Shown here: piece after piece, positions 7,304 through 10,113 of the stretch
How positions within the stretch are numbered: the first letter of the stretch is position 1
How the letters are laid out: each line of letters opens with the position of its first letter
From: Bacillota bacterium
GTDB lineage: Bacteria; Bacillota; Clostridia; Lutisporales; Lutisporaceae
DNA length: 10,113 nt
Direction: 5' to 3'
NCBI GenBank assembly: GCA_023230985.1
Contig: JALNWH010000069.1
Location: 1 to 10,113 of the forward strand
Translations under genes and position numbers: made by a program
The notes under the pieces: generated by a model
The model's input: the letters and a program-made list of their open reading frames with translations, nothing else
Databases searched by the model: none
What the model was told of the DNA's origin: nothing

Positions 7304-7753
7304 ATGAGAGCAGTGGTACAAAGAGTTATTAGTAGCTTTGTTAAAGTAGACGATAGATTAACCGGAGAAATAGGAAAAGGATTAATGGTTTTATTAGGAA
7401 TAAGTGAAGATGATACGCTTAATGATATTGACTATATGGTTGAAAAAATTACAAATTTAAGAATATTTGAAGATGATGAAGGAAAAATGAATTTATCTCT
7501 TTATGATGTAAGTGGAGAATTACTTGTAGTTTCACAATTCACTTTATATGGCGATTGCAGAAAAGGACGAAGACCTAGTTTTGTTAAAGCTGCGAGACCG
7601 GAGAAAGCTCAAGAATATTATAATATTTTTATAGAAAAGTGCTCAAATCTAGGAATAGGAGCGAAAACCGGTGTTTTTCAAGCTGAGATGTTGGTTAATA
7701 TAAACAACGATGGGCCTGTAACACTGATTATAGATAGTAAGAAAAAGTTTTAA
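7304..7753 (+). CDS. dtd: D-aminoacyl-tRNA deacylase (D-Tyr-tRNA deacylase)
   Basis: Dtd removes D-amino acids, and mischarged glycine, wrongly attached to tRNA, as part of chiral proofreading in the cytoplasm. The 149-residue length is standard. The N-terminus MRAVVQRV is typical. The active-site motif SQFTLYGD is at 77-84, followed by RKGRRPSF (86-93). The Gly-cisPro motif lies within NDGPVT (135-140), with Gly137-Pro138 as the chiral selector. The start follows GGGAGG (7291-7296) with a 7-base spacer, 14 bases after relA. The relA-dtd pair is widely conserved in Firmicutes and beyond. No unusual residue was seen. Confidence 0.97.
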   Translation: MRAVVQRVISSFVKVDDRLTGEIGKGLMVLLGISEDDTLNDIDYMVEKITNLRIFEDDEGKMNLSLYDVSGELLVVSQFTLYGDCRKGRRPSFVKAARPEKAQEYYNIFIEKCSNLGIGAKTGVFQAEMLVNINNDGPVTLIIDSKKKF

Positions 7754-7766
7754 TGGAGGTAGTTTA

Positions 7767-8387
7767 ATGCAAATAATTAGGATGCCTTTGGGTATATATC
7801 AAGCAAATTGTTATATTGTTTGGGATGATAAGACGAATTTTTCTGTTGTTATAGATCCCGGCGGTGATTTTGAAAGTTTAAAATATGCTATTCAGAAAAA
7901 TGGATTGGTTGTAAAGTATATTATACTTACCCATGCGCATGCCGACCATATAGGCGCTTTAGATGAATTAAAAGAATACTCCGGTGCAAAAATTTTAATA
8001 CACCAAGACGATTTTGAAATGTTAAAAAACAAAAGAAAAAATCATTCTGATAGAATGGGTGATAAAATCATAGAATTGGAAGCTGATGAAAAACTAAAAG
8101 ATAACGATAAAGTTTTAATCGGTGATAAAGAACTCTTGATTATTCATACACCGGGACATTCCAAAGGCAGTATATGTATCAAAAGCGGGAATGCTTTATT
8201 TACAGGTGATACTTTGTTTGCCGGTTCAATAGGAAGAACGGATCTGGATGGCGGGTCCTTTGAAGAAATAATTAAATCTATAAAAAATAAACTGATTGTT
8301 TTACCCGGTGAAACAAAGGTATATCCCGGTCATGGCCCTTCAACTACTATAGCAACAGAAAAAGAAAACAATCCATTTTTGGTATAA
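7767..8387 (+). CDS. metallo-beta-lactamase-fold hydrolase, glyoxalase II-like
   Basis: This is a 206-residue single-domain protein of the glyoxalase II-like metallo-beta-lactamase family (YqgX/YcbL type). The metal-binding motif THAHADH is at 55-61. The other ligands are His131 in TPGH, Asp148 in FTGDTLF and His189 in YPGHG, so both metal sites are complete. GRTDL (157-161) is typical of this short subgroup. It lacks the C-terminal substrate-binding helices of classical glyoxalase II, so hydrolysis of S-lactoylglutathione is not assured; the natural substrate, perhaps another thioester, is unknown. GGAGGT (7755-7760) precedes the ATG at 7767, 13 bases after dtd. A hydrolase of this kind often follows relA-dtd in Firmicutes. 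Fold and chemistry are sure; the physiological role is not. Confidence 0.93.
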   Translation: MQIIRMPLGIYQANCYIVWDDKTNFSVVIDPGGDFESLKYAIQKNGLVVKYIILTHAHADHIGALDELKEYSGAKILIHQDDFEMLKNKRKNHSDRMGDKIIELEADEKLKDNDKVLIGDKELLIIHTPGHSKGSICIKSGNALFTGDTLFAGSIGRTDLDGGSFEEIIKSIKNKLIVLPGETKVYPGHGPSTTIATEKENNPFLV

Positions 8388-8456
8388 ATAATTGCTTATT
8401 TGTGATTACAAACATTTAAAGAATTGACTTATTGATAAATTGCAGGAGGTATTAAA

Positions 8457-10113
8457 ATGTCAAAGTATAAAAGGACTCATATGTGCGGAGAAATTTCATT
8501 AAATGAAACAGAAAAAGAAGTTGATTTGATTGGTTGGGTACAAAAAAATAGAAACTTAGGCGGTTTACTGTTTTTAGACCTTAGAGATAGATCCGGCTTG
8601 GTGCAAATAGTATTTGACAAGGAAGTTGACAGCCGGCTTTTTGAAATTGCTGAAGATATAAGAAATGAATATATTATACAAATTAAAGGCATGGTGCGTA
8701 AAAGAGAAGGTGCTATAAACCCAAAGATAAAAACTGGGGAAGTGGAAATTATAGCAACAGATTTAAAAATAATAAGCGTTGCTGAAACACCTCCTATATA
8801 CATAGAAGATGATTTAGATGCATCTGAAAGCATAAGGCTTAAATATAGGTATTTAGACTTGCGAAGGCCTGTTTTACAAAACAAATTAATAATAAGACAC
8901 AAAGTGAGCAAACTGATAAGGGACTATTTTTACAACAAAGGATTTATTGAGATAGAAACACCATTTCTATCAAAGACTACCCCCGAAGGTGCAAGAGATT
9001 ACTTGGTGCCAAGCAGAGTGCAGCCGGGAAAATTTTATGCACTCCCACAATCCCCTCAATTGTTCAAACAAATATTGATGGTATCAGGTTTTGAAAAATA
9101 TTATCAAATTGTAAAATGCTTTAGAGACGAGGATTTAAGAGCTGACAGACAGCCGGAGTTTACCCAGCTGGATATGGAAATGTCATTTGTAGATAAAGAT
9201 GATATTATTACAATAATCGAAGGTCTTATGAAGAAAATATATAAAGAAATAAAGGGAATAGAATTAGATTTGCCTTTTGCCAGGCTGAAATATGAAGAAG
9301 CTCTTAATAGATTTGGTACAGATAAACCGGATGCAAGATTCGGCCTCGAACTGGAAGATTTAAGCGATATATTAAAAGACACGGAATTTAAAGTATTCTC
9401 CAATGCTATTAAAGATGGAGGTTCAATAAGGGCTATTAATGCCAAAGGTTGTGGTTCTCAATTAAGCAGAAAGAATATAGATTCATTAAATGACTATGTT
9501 AAAACATATGGCGCTAAAGGTCTGGCTTGGATAAATATAAGCGAAAAAGAAATTAAATCTCCAATAACAAAATTTTTATCAGAAAATGAATTAGACGCAA
9601 TAATTCAAAGAATGAATGCTGCTGCTGGAGATATAATTTTTATTTTAGCAGATAGCAGCCATATAGTTTTTGATGCACTGGGACAGTTGCGTCTGGAATT
9701 AGCTCGTAGATTTGATTTAATTGATAAAAAGAAAAACTGCTTTCTTTGGGTTACAGAGTTTCCCCTTTTAGAACATGATGAGGAAGAAAACAGATATATT
9801 GCCAAACATCATCCTTTTACATCTCCTATGGATGAAGATATTCATTTGCTTGGTGATAAACCGGAACATGTAAGGGCAAAAGCCTATGATATAGTGTTAA
9901 ATGGATATGAATTAGGCGGAGGGAGTATAAGGATTCATGATAGGGAACTCCAAGAGAAAATGTTTAAAACTCTGGGCTTTACAATGGAGCAAGCATGGAG
10001 CAAATTTGGTTTTTTACTTGAAGCTTTTAAATATGGTACGCCGCCCCATGGTGGAATTGCATTAGGCATTGATAGAATGATAATGTTGCTTACAGATACT
10101 GAAAATATTAGGG
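8457..10113 (+). CDS. aspS: aspartate-tRNA ligase (3' end cut by window edge)
   Basis: AspRS charges tRNA-Asp with aspartate. An open frame of 552 codons runs from ATG 8457 to the window end without a stop; bacterial AspRS has about 590 residues, so roughly 40 are missing. Seen in order are the N-terminal OB anticodon-binding domain (about 22-105, LGGLLFLDLRDRSG at 34-47), class II motif 1 (GFIEIETPFLSK, 162-173), motif 2 (FRDEDLRADRQPEFTQLD, 222-239), the bacterial GAD insertion (about 285-410), GYELGGGSIRIHD (483-495) and motif 3 (GIALGIDRM, 533-541). Leu34 matches the residue that is Leu in discriminating AspRS and His in the tRNA-Asn-mischarging type, so a discriminating enzyme is inferred. 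A perfect AGGAGG (8444-8449) precedes the ATG. The 69-base gap after the hydrolase shows no T-box and no clear promoter, so read-through from relA-dtd is likely. Confidence 0.96.
   Translation, partial: MSKYKRTHMCGEISLNETEKEVDLIGWVQKNRNLGGLLFLDLRDRSGLVQIVFDKEVDSRLFEIAEDIRNEYIIQIKGMVRKREGAINPKIKTGEVEIIATDLKIISVAETPPIYIEDDLDASESIRLKYRYLDLRRPVLQNKLIIRHKVSKLIRDYFYNKGFIEIETPFLSKTTPEGARDYLVPSRVQPGKFYALPQSPQLFKQILMVSGFEKYYQIVKCFRDEDLRADRQPEFTQLDMEMSFVDKDDIITIIEGLMKKIYKEIKGIELDLPFARLKYEEALNRFGTDKPDARFGLELEDLSDILKDTEFKVFSNAIKDGGSIRAINAKGCGSQLSRKNIDSLNDYVKTYGAKGLAWINISEKEIKSPITKFLSENELDAIIQRMNAAAGDIIFILADSSHIVFDALGQLRLELARRFDLIDKKKNCFLWVTEFPLLEHDEEENRYIAKHHPFTSPMDEDIHLLGDKPEHVRAKAYDIVLNGYELGGGSIRIHDRELQEKMFKTLGFTMEQAWSKFGFLLEAFKYGTPPHGGIALGIDRMIMLLTDTENIR

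Noticed and set aside
8399..8412. Small inverted repeat TTTGT-GATT-ACAAA between the hydrolase gene and aspS
   Set aside because: Only 5 weak AT-rich pairs and no T run follow it, so it is not a credible terminator or operator.
8424..8429. TTGACT resembling a -35 box before aspS
   Set aside because: The place for a -10 box 16-18 bases on is taken by the AGGAGG ribosome site, and no TATAAT-like hexamer fits, so it is unlikely to be a promoter.
1..10113. Mobile element, phage, toxin-antitoxin, CRISPR or defence system
   Set aside because: Every gene longer than 100 codons is a recognised core gene or small conserved membrane protein on one strand. There are no transposase motifs, direct-repeat arrays or islands of differing composition visible.

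Overview
This is a stretch of core bacterial chromosome from a low-G+C, Gram-positive-type anaerobe, most probably a member of the Clostridia or a close relative. The reasons are the visibly AT-rich DNA (about one third G+C by eye), the strong use of AGA, ATA and AAA codons, the strong GGAGG-type ribosome binding sites, the single bifunctional Rel protein, and the order secD-secF-recJ-apt-relA-dtd-MBL hydrolase-aspS, which is a known Firmicutes arrangement. I cannot fix genus or species. All genes lie on the + strand and are tightly packed. There is no sign of a mobile element, phage, CRISPR array, tRNA or rRNA.

Layout. Positions 1-42 may hold the last codons of an upstream gene. SecD (56-1306) and SecF (1318-2199) form the membrane motor that helps the Sec translocon. 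A 42-bp perfect palindrome overlaps the secF stop codon and is followed by T runs, so it should act as a terminator or attenuator. A small LapA-domain membrane protein (2280-2606), the RecJ single-strand exonuclease (best start TTG 2622, end 4325) and adenine phosphoribosyltransferase (4341-4859) follow with gaps of only 15 bases. The 264-base gap 4860-5123 is the only sizeable non-coding stretch. It holds a probable terminator for apt, a candidate folded RNA or inverted-repeat element, a second AT-rich inverted repeat and a candidate promoter. A second unit then runs relA/rel (5124-7289), dtd (7304-7753), a glyoxalase II-like metallo-beta-lactamase-fold hydrolase (7767-8387) and aspS (8457 to beyond the window edge).

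How the genes fit together. The window joins protein export (SecDF), DNA repair (RecJ), purine salvage (Apt), the (p)ppGpp alarmone enzyme (Rel), D-aminoacyl-tRNA proofreading (Dtd) and tRNA charging (AspS). Rel, Dtd and AspS all deal with the state of tRNA charging and translation.

I did not find an undescribed system. The points most worth a second look are a SecF in which a normally conserved transmembrane aspartate is replaced by alanine, the folded region before relA, the perfect palindrome after secF, and the absence of hemZ/hisS between the hydrolase and aspS.
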